This document shows positions 26,268 through 35,209 of a stretch of DNA of 64,000 nt, piece after piece. Source of the DNA: RUG11894 sp964344335 (GTDB taxonomy: Bacteria; Bacillota; Clostridia; Peptostreptococcales; Anaerovoracaceae); assembly GCA_964344335.1 (NCBI GenBank), contig CAYFMW010000002.1, forward strand, positions 27,526 to 91,525, given 5' to 3'. How positions within the stretch are numbered: the stretch's first letter is position 1; each line of letters opens with the position of its first letter. The position numbers were made by a program, and so were the translations under genes. The notes below the pieces were generated by a model. The model was not told where the DNA came from, made no database searches, and saw only the letters and a program-made list of their open reading frames with translations.

Positions 26268-26362
26268 GGGCCTCTCCTCGTGAACCTCCCTTCGGCGCTT
26301 AAAAAAAATTATATCACAACCAAGGTTGCAGCAGTCGCCTTTTTCCTATCGGGCTTCGGCAC

Positions 26363-26392
26363 TTGTATGAACACGCCCGGGTGATATATAAT
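26363..26392 (+). promoter_or_regulatory. promoter upstream of oligoendopeptidase gene
   Basis: TTGTAT (26363-26368), 18-base spacer, perfect TATAAT (26387-26392). It leaves a leader of about 140 bases before the peptidase gene, long enough for the small reading frame at 26467. Confidence 0.65.
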
Positions 26393-26466
26393 CTGGTGTA
26401 CTGATTTGTAACCCTGTCGAGCGGAAATATCGGGGATACTTGCCGCTTATTCGCGGAGGACGAAAG

Positions 26467-26538
26467 TTGAAGCTTCGATTTTGCGCTGCGGAAGAAGGGA
26501 TTGTAATGTGTCGGTGTGAGTGTAATAAGAAAGGGTAA
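26467..26538 (+). CDS. candidate 23-residue cysteine-rich leader peptide
   Basis: TTG 26467 lies 7 bases after a strong GGAGGA (26455-26460) and opens a frame of 23 codons ending in TAA two bases before the ATG of the peptidase gene. The peptide has four cysteines, three of them close together (the MCRCECNKKG end). Strong ribosome binding plus a stop next to the downstream start suggests translational coupling or a regulatory leader. The TTG start and tiny size make this uncertain; it could be chance. Confidence 0.35.
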   Translation: MKLRFCAAEEGIVMCRCECNKKG

Positions 26539-26540
26539 TT

Positions 26541-28244
26541 ATGAAATTTTCACAGATGAAGTACGAGCGTCCGGATGCGGAGCTACTGAAGGAACAGTTG
26601 GAAAGCCTTACGGAGCGCATGGCGGCGGCCGCAAGCTACGAGGAGGCCCGGGAAGTCTTTTTGGAGATGGAAAAGCTTGCGAGCGAAGTGATGACCGTAA
26701 TGCAGATCGCTTCAATAAGACATACGATAGATACCCGGGATGAGTTCTACGATGCGGAGCAGAAGTGGTGGGATAATACCATGCCGGAGATGCAGGTATA
26801 TCTTCAGAGCTATAAGATGGCGATGCTGGGGAGTCCCTTCAGAGAGGATTTTGCGAAGGAGTACGGGGAGCTCATGTTCGTAAATGCGGAGATGCAGCTT
26901 AAGACCTTCAGCCCCGAGATCGTACCTCTTCTTCAGCAGGAGAATATGGAGGCGAATGCCTACGAGAAGCTGCTCGCGAGCGCTCAGATACCTTTCGAGG
27001 GGAAAATTTATACTTTGTCTCAGCTGACCCCCTTCAAGACCGATGCGGACGATGGTAGGCGGCTTGCGGCCTGGAAAGCCGAAGGTCAGTGGTACATGGA
27101 TAACGCGGAGGCCCTCGACGAGCATTACGATAAGCTGACAAAACTTCGCGATGAGATGGGAAGGAAGCTCGGATACGAGGGTTATACGACTCTCGGTTAC
27201 TATCGCATGACGCGCAACTGCTACGACAAGAACGATGTCGAGCGCTTCCGCAAGGCTGTCAGGGAGTACATAGTGCCCATAGCAGAGCGCAGTTATAGGG
27301 AGCAGGCCGAGAGGCTCGGTGTTGAATATCCCCTGAGCTACGCGGATGCCGCCCTGTCTTTCCGCTCCGGAAACCCCAGACCCAAGGGGAGCTCGGAAGA
27401 GATAGTGCAGCAGGCACGGGAATTCTATGAGGATTTAAGTCCCGAGACCGGCGAATTTTTTAACACCATGATCGATAATGAACTTCTGGACCTGCTCTCC
27501 ACCGAGGGCAAGGCTTCGGGAGGCTACTGCACGAGCCTGCCGGAATACAAATGTCCCTTTATATTTGCGAACTTCAACGGTACTCAGGGCGATATAGAGG
27601 TGGTGACCCACGAGGCGGGTCACGCTTTCCAAAGCTGGATGAACCGCGAGCGCGTGCCTCTCGAATATCAGTGGGCGACGCTTGAAGCCTGCGAGGTTCA
27701 CTCGATGTCCATGGAGTTCTTTGCCTGGAACTGGGCCGATGTGTTCTTCGGCGAGGATGCGGATAAGTTCCGCTACAGCCACCTTGCGGGCGCCCTGCAT
27801 TTTATACCCTACGGCACCATGGTGGATCACTTCCAGCACGAGGTGTACGCTCATCCGGAAATGACTCCGGCAGAGCGCCATGCCTGCTGGAGGAGCTTGC
27901 AGGGAATCTACACTCCCTGGCTGAGGCTGGACGGCGATATTCCGTTCTATTCGGATGGCAGGGCCTGGCAGAGGCAACATCACATTTACTCGATGCCTTT
28001 CTATTATATAGACTACTGCCTGGCACAGGCCGTAGCGCTGCAGTTCTGGGCGATGATTCAAAAGGATCGCGAGGCAGCCTGGGAGAAGTATATGGCCTAC
28101 ACGGTTCAGGGCGGAAGCGATACTTTCGTGAATATGCTCGAATCCGCAGGGCTGGATACTCCCTTCGATGAGAGCTTTTTCGCGGGTGTGGCCGCAGCGG
28201 CGGAGAAGTGGCTCGATGAATTCGACCCGAAGGCTCTGGACTGA
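26541..28244 (+). CDS. M3 family oligoendopeptidase
   Basis: Zinc metallopeptidase of family M3 (thimet/PepF type) that cuts imported or internal oligopeptides in the cytosol. The HEXXH zinc site is in VVTHEAGHAFQSWM, with HEAGH near residue 356, and the third ligand region follows in WATLEACEVHSMSMEFF. The 567-residue length matches the short clostridial M3 oligoendopeptidases rather than the 600-residue PepF. ATG 26541 has GAAAGGG about 6 bases upstream. The Opp importer starts 0.7 kb downstream, so uptake and cleavage of peptides lie close together. The next gene overlaps its stop by one base. Confidence 0.93.
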   Translation: MKFSQMKYERPDAELLKEQLESLTERMAAAASYEEAREVFLEMEKLASEVMTVMQIASIRHTIDTRDEFYDAEQKWWDNTMPEMQVYLQSYKMAMLGSPFREDFAKEYGELMFVNAEMQLKTFSPEIVPLLQQENMEANAYEKLLASAQIPFEGKIYTLSQLTPFKTDADDGRRLAAWKAEGQWYMDNAEALDEHYDKLTKLRDEMGRKLGYEGYTTLGYYRMTRNCYDKNDVERFRKAVREYIVPIAERSYREQAERLGVEYPLSYADAALSFRSGNPRPKGSSEEIVQQAREFYEDLSPETGEFFNTMIDNELLDLLSTEGKASGGYCTSLPEYKCPFIFANFNGTQGDIEVVTHEAGHAFQSWMNRERVPLEYQWATLEACEVHSMSMEFFAWNWADVFFGEDADKFRYSHLAGALHFIPYGTMVDHFQHEVYAHPEMTPAERHACWRSLQGIYTPWLRLDGDIPFYSDGRAWQRQHHIYSMPFYYIDYCLAQAVALQFWAMIQKDREAAWEKYMAYTVQGGSDTFVNMLESAGLDTPFDESFFAGVAAAAEKWLDEFDPKALD

Positions 28245-28795
28245 TGTGCAGTCCCAAAAAGAAGGAAAGTAAATACAAGGATTTTACGCTCAATGTGGCG
28301 GGTGAATATATTTACAGCGGAGATTATTTGGAATACTCCGAGGAAAATCCTTTGCCCTATGCAAAGATGCGCATAATTTTACCTGCCTTGTCGCTTGCCT
28401 CGGCAGCGATGGTACTTGCCGCGGGGCTATTTGCTGCGCCCGGGACGGTCGACAGATTTTATGTAATACTGCCGCTGACCGCCACCATCGCATGCGCGCT
28501 GCTCTCCGCCTACAGCGCACTTCGTTATGCGGCGGTCGGCAATCCCATGAGGCGCTTCGATTACGATGCGTTTATGAAATCTTTTCCCGTCCGCCTCAAG
28601 GCCTGTGCAATATTTGCGGTAATCACCCTTATTGCGTATTTTGTACATCTTATAATGAACGGAATAGGGGGTTATGGACTGTGGGCGGTTCTGCTGTTTC
28701 CCGCGCTCGTTGCCGCCTGCGGAATTGCATCAGTCGCGGCGAGTGTTCTGGCGGAGCGACAGGTGTGGGTTACACAAGAAATAACAAAGAAATAA
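28244..28795 (+). CDS. hypothetical four-helix membrane protein
   Basis: A 183-residue protein I do not recognise. The first 40 residues are hydrophilic and include several lysines. Hydrophobic segments follow at about residues 44-64, 72-92, 118-140 and 146-168. ATG 28244 overlaps the stop of the M3 peptidase (TGATG), so the two are translationally coupled and the pairing is probably functional. The codon use matches its neighbours. No catalytic motif is visible. The sequence beyond it (28796-28938) holds the opp promoter. Confidence 0.65.
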   Translation: MCSPKKKESKYKDFTLNVAGEYIYSGDYLEYSEENPLPYAKMRIILPALSLASAAMVLAAGLFAAPGTVDRFYVILPLTATIACALLSAYSALRYAAVGNPMRRFDYDAFMKSFPVRLKACAIFAVITLIAYFVHLIMNGIGGYGLWAVLLFPALVAACGIASVAASVLAERQVWVTQEITKK

Positions 28796-28867
28796 GCGTT
28801 TTGGTGTGTGTAATAACGAAAAAATTAATTTATTTCACAAAAAACACACAATAATCACCTGCATTTA

Positions 28868-28896
28868 TTGACTTTAGAAGGTTGATAAGATAACAT
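28868..28896 (+). promoter_or_regulatory. promoter of opp operon
   Basis: TTGACT (28868-28873), 17-base spacer, TAACAT (28891-28896). The region is very AT-rich, which would help a strong promoter. Confidence 0.6.
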
Positions 28897-28938
28897 ATAT
28901 TCTAAGCGTTTTGTTTATTCTTTTTTTAGGAGGAAAAA

Positions 28939-31254
28939 ATGACGAAATTTAAGAAACTTTTCGCCGTTTTGCTCGTGCTGATCATGGTTTTTAGCATGGC
29001 GGCATGCGGCAAGAAGCCCAGCGATAGCGGCGAAGTCAAGCCTGATGTTCAGGAGCCGACTCCGGAGCCGGAGAACACCACACCGCTCGTAGTGGGTTAT
29101 GCACCCTTCTCGAGCAAGTTCTCCCCCTTCTTCTCGGAGACAGCTTACGACGCGGATGCGTATGGAATGACCCAGATAGGTCTGCTCAGCTCCGATCGTA
29201 CAGGTGCCATCATCTACAAGGGCATCAAGGGTGAGACAATTAACTACAACGGCACGGACTATACCTATTATGGACCTGCCGACCTCGAGATTATCGAGAA
29301 TGCCGACGGCACCGTCGACTACAACTTCGTCCTTAGAGACGATCTCGTATTCTCCGACGGAGAGCCTCTGACGATCGACGATGTCATCTTCTCGATGTAT
29401 GTTCTCTGCGACCCGACCTACGACGGTTCTTCCACTCTCTTCGCTCAGCCCATAACCGGCATGAAGGAATACAGAAGCGGAATGGACTCCGTACAGAACC
29501 TTATACTTGCCACGGAGAGAGCCGGCTATACAGCCACCGAGTTCTACACCGAGGAACAGTACAACAGGTTCTGGGAGGCCTTCGATGCGGCGGGTGTCAA
29601 CTTTGTCAGCGAAATAAAGCAGCTGCTCGTTTCCAGCGGCTACAATGCCGAGACCGATCCCGTTGAAGTATGGGGCGCCAACTGGGGCTATGATCTTCCG
29701 GAAGGCAGCACCGAGGCTGATATGTTTGCAGCCATTGTCGACAGCTTCGGCTACGATCTGTCCGACAGCGGAATCAACTACGAGAGCGCAGGCACCAGCA
29801 TCTCCGCCTTCATAACTGCGGAGCTCGGAGATAAGGCCGGCGAGTACGCGGTCGGTGTTCAGACGAGTGCTTCCGCTCCGAACATTGCGGGTATCGTCAA
29901 GACCGGCGACTACTCCATGACTATCAAGATGGATAAGATCGATGCTACGGCTATCTATCAGCTGGGTGTTTCCATCGCACCGCTCCACTATTATGGAGAC
30001 AAGGCACAGTATAACTACGACAAGAATCAGTTCGGATTCCCCAAGGGCGATCTTACCCTGATCAGATCCAAGACGACTCAGCCCATGGGCGCGGGTCCCT
30101 ATAAGTTCATCAAGTTCGAGGACGGCGTAATTTACTACGAAGCAAACGAGAGTTACTATCTCGGTACTCCGAAGACCAAGTATCTCAACTTCCTCGAGTG
30201 CACCTCCGACGACGACAAGCTCAATGGCGTAGTCGTAGGAACGATCGACATTACCGATCCTTCCTTCTCCACGGATAATATAACCGCTATCCAGAAAACC
30301 AATGGCGGAGAATTGAATGGACCGGTAATCACTACGAACACTGTCGACAACCTCGGATACGGCTACATCGGAATCAACGCGAATCTGATGAGCGTGGGCG
30401 GCAATCCCGAATCCCAAGCGTCGAAGAACTTCCGCAAGGCTTTCGGAACCATCTACTCGGTTTACAGGGATCTTGCAATCGATTCTTATTACGGCGACAG
30501 AGCTTCCGTCATAAACTACCCGATATCCAACACCTCCTGGGCCGCACCCAGATCCACCGACGCTGGCTACAAGTTAGCATTCTCCACCGATGTAAACGGC
30601 AAGGACATCTATACTTCCGGCATGACGGCTGAGGATAAGTATGCGGCAGCAAGAAATGCCGCACTCGGCTACTTCGAGGCTGCAGGATTTACGGTTAAGG
30701 ACGGCAAGGTCACGGCGGCCCCCGCGGGCATGGGACTCGAGTACGAAGTCTGGATTCCCGCCGACGGCAGCGGCGATCACCCCACCTTCATGGTCCTCAC
30801 CGAGGCAAGGGATTCCCTCGCCGAGATAGGCATTACCCTCGTGGTAAGAGACCTCACGAACTCCGCCGACCTTTGGACAGCTCTGGAAGCCAATGAGGTG
30901 CCCATGTGGTGCGCAGCCTGGGGCGCGACCGTAGACCCGGATATGTATCAGATTTACTTCTCCGGCGATGCCGAGAATGCTCCGGGCGGCTCCAACTACA
31001 TGTACGACATAAACGATCCGGAGCTCAATCAGCTGATTCTCGATGCGCGCAAGTCCACGGACCAGACTTACAGAAAGTCCATGTACAAGGCCTGCCTCGA
31101 TATAATCATCGACTGGGCTGTTGAGATCCCCGTTTATCAGAGACAGAATGCAATCATCTTCTCCACGGAGCGTGTAAACATCGATACGATTACACCCGAT
31201 ATCACCACGTTCTACGGCTGGATGGCCGAAATCGAAAACACGGAGCTCAACTAA
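28939..31254 (+). CDS. oppA: oligopeptide ABC transporter substrate-binding lipoprotein
   Basis: Captures peptides outside the membrane and passes them to OppBC. The lipobox is SMAAC with cysteine 23, followed by an acidic, proline-rich linker. The family 5 binding-protein fold is seen in LRDDLVFSDGEPLTIDDVIFS near residue 135 and GAGPYKFIKFE near residue 385. At 771 residues it is about 200 longer than usual. Much of the excess lies between residues 190 and 330, an insert with no homology I can name. Codon use is very regular (GGC, AAG, CTC), as expected for a highly expressed gene. GGAGG lies 6-7 bases before the ATG. The rest of the opp operon follows after a long hairpin. Confidence 0.93.
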   Translation: MTKFKKLFAVLLVLIMVFSMAACGKKPSDSGEVKPDVQEPTPEPENTTPLVVGYAPFSSKFSPFFSETAYDADAYGMTQIGLLSSDRTGAIIYKGIKGETINYNGTDYTYYGPADLEIIENADGTVDYNFVLRDDLVFSDGEPLTIDDVIFSMYVLCDPTYDGSSTLFAQPITGMKEYRSGMDSVQNLILATERAGYTATEFYTEEQYNRFWEAFDAAGVNFVSEIKQLLVSSGYNAETDPVEVWGANWGYDLPEGSTEADMFAAIVDSFGYDLSDSGINYESAGTSISAFITAELGDKAGEYAVGVQTSASAPNIAGIVKTGDYSMTIKMDKIDATAIYQLGVSIAPLHYYGDKAQYNYDKNQFGFPKGDLTLIRSKTTQPMGAGPYKFIKFEDGVIYYEANESYYLGTPKTKYLNFLECTSDDDKLNGVVVGTIDITDPSFSTDNITAIQKTNGGELNGPVITTNTVDNLGYGYIGINANLMSVGGNPESQASKNFRKAFGTIYSVYRDLAIDSYYGDRASVINYPISNTSWAAPRSTDAGYKLAFSTDVNGKDIYTSGMTAEDKYAAARNAALGYFEAAGFTVKDGKVTAAPAGMGLEYEVWIPADGSGDHPTFMVLTEARDSLAEIGITLVVRDLTNSADLWTALEANEVPMWCAAWGATVDPDMYQIYFSGDAENAPGGSNYMYDINDPELNQLILDARKSTDQTYRKSMYKACLDIIIDWAVEIPVYQRQNAIIFSTERVNIDTITPDITTFYGWMAEIENTELN

Positions 31255-31306
31255 TAATCAGCTCTTAGACTTCGCTTAGGCGAAGATGAACGACTGATTG
31301 CGCCGG

Positions 31307-31344
31307 GCCTGCCCGCGGGAGCCTTAGAGCTCCCGCAGGCAGGC
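31307..31344 (+). promoter_or_regulatory. strong intra-operon hairpin between oppA and oppB
   Basis: A 16-base stem with one C/A mismatch (31307-31322 with 31329-31344) and a 6-base loop, very GC-rich, with no T-run after it. This form and place, after a binding-protein gene, suggest an mRNA 3'-end stabiliser or partial attenuator that keeps oppA in excess over oppBCDF. Confidence 0.7.
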
Positions 31345-31459
31345 ACGGCTGTTTATCCGCATATCCCTTTACACTAAAGTATTAAAGAGATATTCGACAA
31401 AGGGGCTTGCGGATGCACAGTCTGCGAGGCGCATCAAAACTACAAAGTGGAGGAGTACA

Positions 31460-32446
31460 GTGAGAAAATACATTTTGAAAAGAGTATTGCTTGCAATCGT
31501 AATACTTATCTTTGTAACCTTTATCATCTATGCGCTAATGCGCAGCCTGCCCACTTCCTACATAGAGTCCATCGCGAGACAAAAGTCCATGCAGCCCGGC
31601 TCCAAGAGCTTCGATGAATGGATGGATCAGCTGACTGTCATGTACAATATGGACGGCGGCATAGTCGTCGGATTCTTCAGATGGTGGGGGCAGATGCTTC
31701 AGGGGAACTTCGGAGACAGCTGGCTGTTTACGGTTCCGGTTCTCGAGAAATTCAAGGAGGTCATCTGGCTTTCGTTTATAATGGGCGCGATTACCATGTT
31801 CTTCCAGTTGATTATCGCGGTACCTTTGGGCATAATTGCAGCGACGAAGCAGTACAGCAGGACGGACTACATAATAAGCGTCCTTGCATTGGCGGGAATA
31901 TCGCTTCCCACCTTCTTCTTTGCATCGCTTCTAAAGCTCGTGTTCTCTGTAAAGCTCGGGTGGTTCGACCTCTTCGGGCTGGTCAGCAGACACCACGAGC
32001 AGCTTTCGCCGATGGGGCAATTTCTGGACAAGGCGCACCACCTCGTGCTCCCCTGCGTAACGCTCATAGTTATAAGCATCGGAGGACTGATGAGGTACAC
32101 GAGGACGAATATGCTGGAAGTGCTGAATTCCGACTACATAAGGACCGCCAGAGCGAAGGGACTTTCGGAACGCAGGGTAATCTACCACCATGCATTCAGG
32201 AATACCCTCATACCCTTAGTCACTATGATAGGAGGTTCTCTTCCGGGAATGTTCTCGGGAGCGCTCATCACCGAGACTCTGTATTCCATACGCGGAATCG
32301 GCTGGCACTCGTACCATGCGATGGTGGGCGGGGATATACCCTTCTCCATGTTTTATTTAACCTTTATGGCTGTATTGACCCTGCTCGGCACTCTAATAGC
32401 GGACATACTCTATGCAGTCGTTGACCCGCGCGTAAGGATTGCATAG
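31460..32446 (+). CDS. oppB: oligopeptide ABC transporter permease OppB
   Basis: First membrane subunit of the Opp importer. It has an N-terminal helix (about residues 10-30) and five more hydrophobic segments in 328 residues. The ATPase-coupling EAA loop is seen in DYIRTARAKGLSERRVIYHH near residues 225-244, and the tail ends in VDPRVRIA as in the family. The start is GTG 31460, with GGAGGAG about 4 bases upstream. The region between the first and second helix is of ordinary length, unlike in OppC. oppC begins 13 bases after its stop. Confidence 0.95.
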   Translation: MRKYILKRVLLAIVILIFVTFIIYALMRSLPTSYIESIARQKSMQPGSKSFDEWMDQLTVMYNMDGGIVVGFFRWWGQMLQGNFGDSWLFTVPVLEKFKEVIWLSFIMGAITMFFQLIIAVPLGIIAATKQYSRTDYIISVLALAGISLPTFFFASLLKLVFSVKLGWFDLFGLVSRHHEQLSPMGQFLDKAHHLVLPCVTLIVISIGGLMRYTRTNMLEVLNSDYIRTARAKGLSERRVIYHHAFRNTLIPLVTMIGGSLPGMFSGALITETLYSIRGIGWHSYHAMVGGDIPFSMFYLTFMAVLTLLGTLIADILYAVVDPRVRIA

Positions 32447-32459
32447 AAAGGAGGCCCAA

Positions 32460-34040
32460 ATGTCAGAGAATAAGGATAAGATTCAGGAGCTCCGCGAGGA
32501 CGATATAATCGAGGACAAGGGATTTGAGGATCCCGAGTATTCGCTGAGCGACGATCGCCGCGTCAAGGTTCTTTCTCCGGGCGCGATGGTGGCAAAGAGG
32601 TTCTTCAGAAACCGCACGGCTATGGTCGGTCTGGTAATACTGCTGTTTATGTTCGCTTTCTCGTTCTTGGGAGGTGTAGTGAGCCCCTACGACGAAGATC
32701 AGAGATTTTACCGCGTGGACAAGATGCAGAAGGAATACTGCGCCGCTATAAAGAACGATGAATTCAGGTACAGTGTGGCCGAGGGTCAGGAGTTTTCATC
32801 CATAATTCAGGCGAAGATGGTGCTGGCGGTTCAGACCTCCCAGAGCGAATTCTCTTACGGCGGTGTGGACTACAAGCTCGATGTGCTGGGCGAAGATTTC
32901 TACGCCGTTTCGATAAAGGATGGCCCGGAGCTCGGCATCGCCTACAAGAGCGTGTTCTTCCCGAGCGACGAGTCGACCAAGCTGCCCTATAATGTCGAAA
33001 AGGAAGGGCTTCTTGCCTACACCAACGGGGAGCATCGCTTCGTCGCGGACGGAAAGAGCTACACTATAGATGATAACGGAATCGTTGAGAGCGGCGGAGT
33101 CGAGGTCGGCTACATAAGCAAATATATAGTGCAGTCGATTATGAGCGATGTGTTCCTTTCGAGAGATTTCAAGGAGCGGCTGATAGTTGCGATAAACGAC
33201 GGGATAGAGGACTTCGTATTCGTGGACGAAAGCGGCGAGGAGTACGAGTATAAGATTCAATACGATGCCTACACGAAGAAATACACAATCCGACAGGAAA
33301 AGGACACCTTCGTCTACGATTCCTATGGAGCTCCAAGCAAGGAGCACTGGCTGGGGACCGATCGCAACGGCATGGATATGCTCACGAGGCTCATGTACGG
33401 CGGAAGGGTTTCTTTGATAATCGGATTTATAGTCGAGTTGATAGCTAACTTCATCGGAGTTATCCTCGGAGGCATCTCAGGATACTTCGGAGGCTGGGTG
33501 GATAACCTTATAATGCGTATAGTCGATATCTTCTACTGCATACCTTCGATGCCGATAATAATAATCCTGGGCGCAGCGATGGATGCCCAGATGGTCGATC
33601 CTAAATTGCGAATGGTATACCTGATGCTGATACTCGGCTTCCTGGGTTGGCCGGGCGTGGCGAGGATGATAAGAGGTCAGATACTGTCTCTGCGCGAACA
33701 GGAATTCATGACCGCAACCGAAGCAACGGGCATAAGCGTGAGCCGCAGGATATTCAGGCACCTGGTGCCCAATGTAATACCACTGCTTATAGTCTCCGCG
33801 TCCATGGGCATAGGCGGAACCATAATCACCGAGGCGACGCTTTCTTTCCTCGGTCTTGGCGTAAAATTCCCCTTCGCCTCCTGGGGTAACATAATAAATG
33901 ATGTCAATAACACCTTCGTCCTTCAGAACTACTGGTTCATCTGGATTCCTGCGGGCGTCCTCCTGCTGACGACGGTATTGGCTTTCAACCTCGTGGGTGA
34001 CGGCCTGCGCGATGCATTCGACCCGCGCATGAAGCGTTAG
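32460..34040 (+). CDS. oppC: oligopeptide ABC transporter permease OppC with large external insert
   Basis: Second membrane subunit of Opp. The usual OppC core is present: helix 1 (about residues 54-73), SPYDED, then HWLGTDRNGMDMLTRLMYGG, and the coupling loop FMTATEATGISVSRRIFRH. Between SPYDED and HWLGTDRNG lies an insert of about 215 residues (roughly 78-293), hydrophilic and rich in acidic and aromatic residues, which topology puts outside the cell. Normal OppC is about 300 residues; this one is 526. ATG 32460 has AAGGAGG about 5 bases upstream, so an earlier in-frame start at 32439 is rejected. The insert may contact the equally enlarged OppA. Confidence 0.93.
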   Translation: MSENKDKIQELREDDIIEDKGFEDPEYSLSDDRRVKVLSPGAMVAKRFFRNRTAMVGLVILLFMFAFSFLGGVVSPYDEDQRFYRVDKMQKEYCAAIKNDEFRYSVAEGQEFSSIIQAKMVLAVQTSQSEFSYGGVDYKLDVLGEDFYAVSIKDGPELGIAYKSVFFPSDESTKLPYNVEKEGLLAYTNGEHRFVADGKSYTIDDNGIVESGGVEVGYISKYIVQSIMSDVFLSRDFKERLIVAINDGIEDFVFVDESGEEYEYKIQYDAYTKKYTIRQEKDTFVYDSYGAPSKEHWLGTDRNGMDMLTRLMYGGRVSLIIGFIVELIANFIGVILGGISGYFGGWVDNLIMRIVDIFYCIPSMPIIIILGAAMDAQMVDPKLRMVYLMLILGFLGWPGVARMIRGQILSLREQEFMTATEATGISVSRRIFRHLVPNVIPLLIVSASMGIGGTIITEATLSFLGLGVKFPFASWGNIINDVNNTFVLQNYWFIWIPAGVLLLTTVLAFNLVGDGLRDAFDPRMKR

Positions 34041-34055
34041 GAAAGGAGAGCGAAA

Positions 34056-35207
34056 ATGGCAAAGAAATCTAAAGAGGGTTATCTTTCCGGGCGAGAATCC
34101 AGAAGGATATCCAAAGAAAATAAGAAAATAACCGATGCTCTCGAAAAGAAGCGCAAGCGCAAAAATGTGCCCGAATCGGAGTATATGACCACGATGAGAG
34201 ATCCGAACAACGCGGTGGAGTTCGACAATCTCCACACCTACTTCTATACCGATGTGGGCGTTGTAAAGGCTGTGGACGGTGTAAGCTTCGATGTCCCGAT
34301 CGGCAAGACGGTCGGCGTCGTGGGAGAATCCGGTTGCGGAAAATCCGTTACGAGCCTCTCTTTGATGCAACTTCTTCAGAGGCCGCAGGGCCAGGTCGTC
34401 GAGGGGCAGATAAGGCTCAACCTCGAGGACGGCAAGGCTGTCGATGTTACGAAGGCGCCGGAGGAATACACGCAGACGATACGCGGAAATTATGTCTCGA
34501 TGATATTCCAGGAGCCGATGACCGCCCTGAACCCTGTGTTCCGGATAGGTAATCAGGTCGACGAAGTAATAAAGCTTCACGAAGGAGATACCAAGACGGC
34601 GGAGGATATAAAAAACAGGACCCTGGAGCTGCTCGATATGGTCGGCATAGCAAACGCCACAGGCGTTTACAGGATGTTCCCGCACGAGCTTTCGGGAGGA
34701 ATGCGCCAGCGTGTAATGATAGCCATGGCTCTTGCCTGCAATCCGAGAATCATAATAGCCGACGAGCCCACCACGGCTCTGGATGTAACCATTCAGGCTC
34801 AGATTCTCGACCTTCTGCGCACGCTTAAAGACAAGATTAATTCATCGATAATGTTCATAACGCACGACCTTGGGGTAATCGCCGAAATGGCCGACTATGT
34901 AGTGGTAATGTATTCGGGTCGAATCGTTGAGGCCGGGACTGCGGAAGAGATATTCCTGCGCCCCTCGCACCCCTATACGGTGGGACTCATGGCCTCCAAG
35001 CCCTCGGTGGGCAAGAAGGTCGACAAACTGTATTCGATACCGGGCAAGGTGCCCAATCCTATTAATATGCCCGATTACTGCTATTTCAAGGATCGCTGCG
35101 AAAAGCAGATTCCTATGTGCAGAGGTGAATACCCGGATTATGTGCAGATAAGTCCGACTCACCGGGTGGCATGCTACAGATATTACGAGCAGAAGGGAGA
35201 AGAGTAG
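34056..35207 (+). CDS. oppD: oligopeptide ABC transporter ATP-binding protein OppD
   Basis: Cytosolic ATPase subunit powering peptide uptake. Walker A GESGCGKSVTSLSL is near residue 91, the signature LSGGMRQRVMIAMAL near residue 212 and Walker B IIIADEPTTALDVT near residue 234. The C-terminal cysteine cluster (YCYFKDRCEKQIPMC) matches the iron-sulfur-like OppD/F tail. An N-terminal extension of about 45 basic residues, rich in lysine and arginine, precedes the ATPase domain and is not typical. GGAGAG lies upstream of ATG 34056. oppF follows after 2 bases. Confidence 0.95.
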   Translation: MAKKSKEGYLSGRESRRISKENKKITDALEKKRKRKNVPESEYMTTMRDPNNAVEFDNLHTYFYTDVGVVKAVDGVSFDVPIGKTVGVVGESGCGKSVTSLSLMQLLQRPQGQVVEGQIRLNLEDGKAVDVTKAPEEYTQTIRGNYVSMIFQEPMTALNPVFRIGNQVDEVIKLHEGDTKTAEDIKNRTLELLDMVGIANATGVYRMFPHELSGGMRQRVMIAMALACNPRIIIADEPTTALDVTIQAQILDLLRTLKDKINSSIMFITHDLGVIAEMADYVVVMYSGRIVEAGTAEEIFLRPSHPYTVGLMASKPSVGKKVDKLYSIPGKVPNPINMPDYCYFKDRCEKQIPMCRGEYPDYVQISPTHRVACYRYYEQKGEE

Positions 35208-35209
35208 AG

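Noticed and set aside
28915..30417. 500-codon open frame on the minus strand
   Set aside because: Antisense shadow of oppA, created by its very regular codon use. It has no ribosome site and no family resemblance.
33477..34685. 402-codon minus-strand frame across oppC and oppD
   Set aside because: Shadow of two well-supported genes, composed of unusual residues and with no motif.
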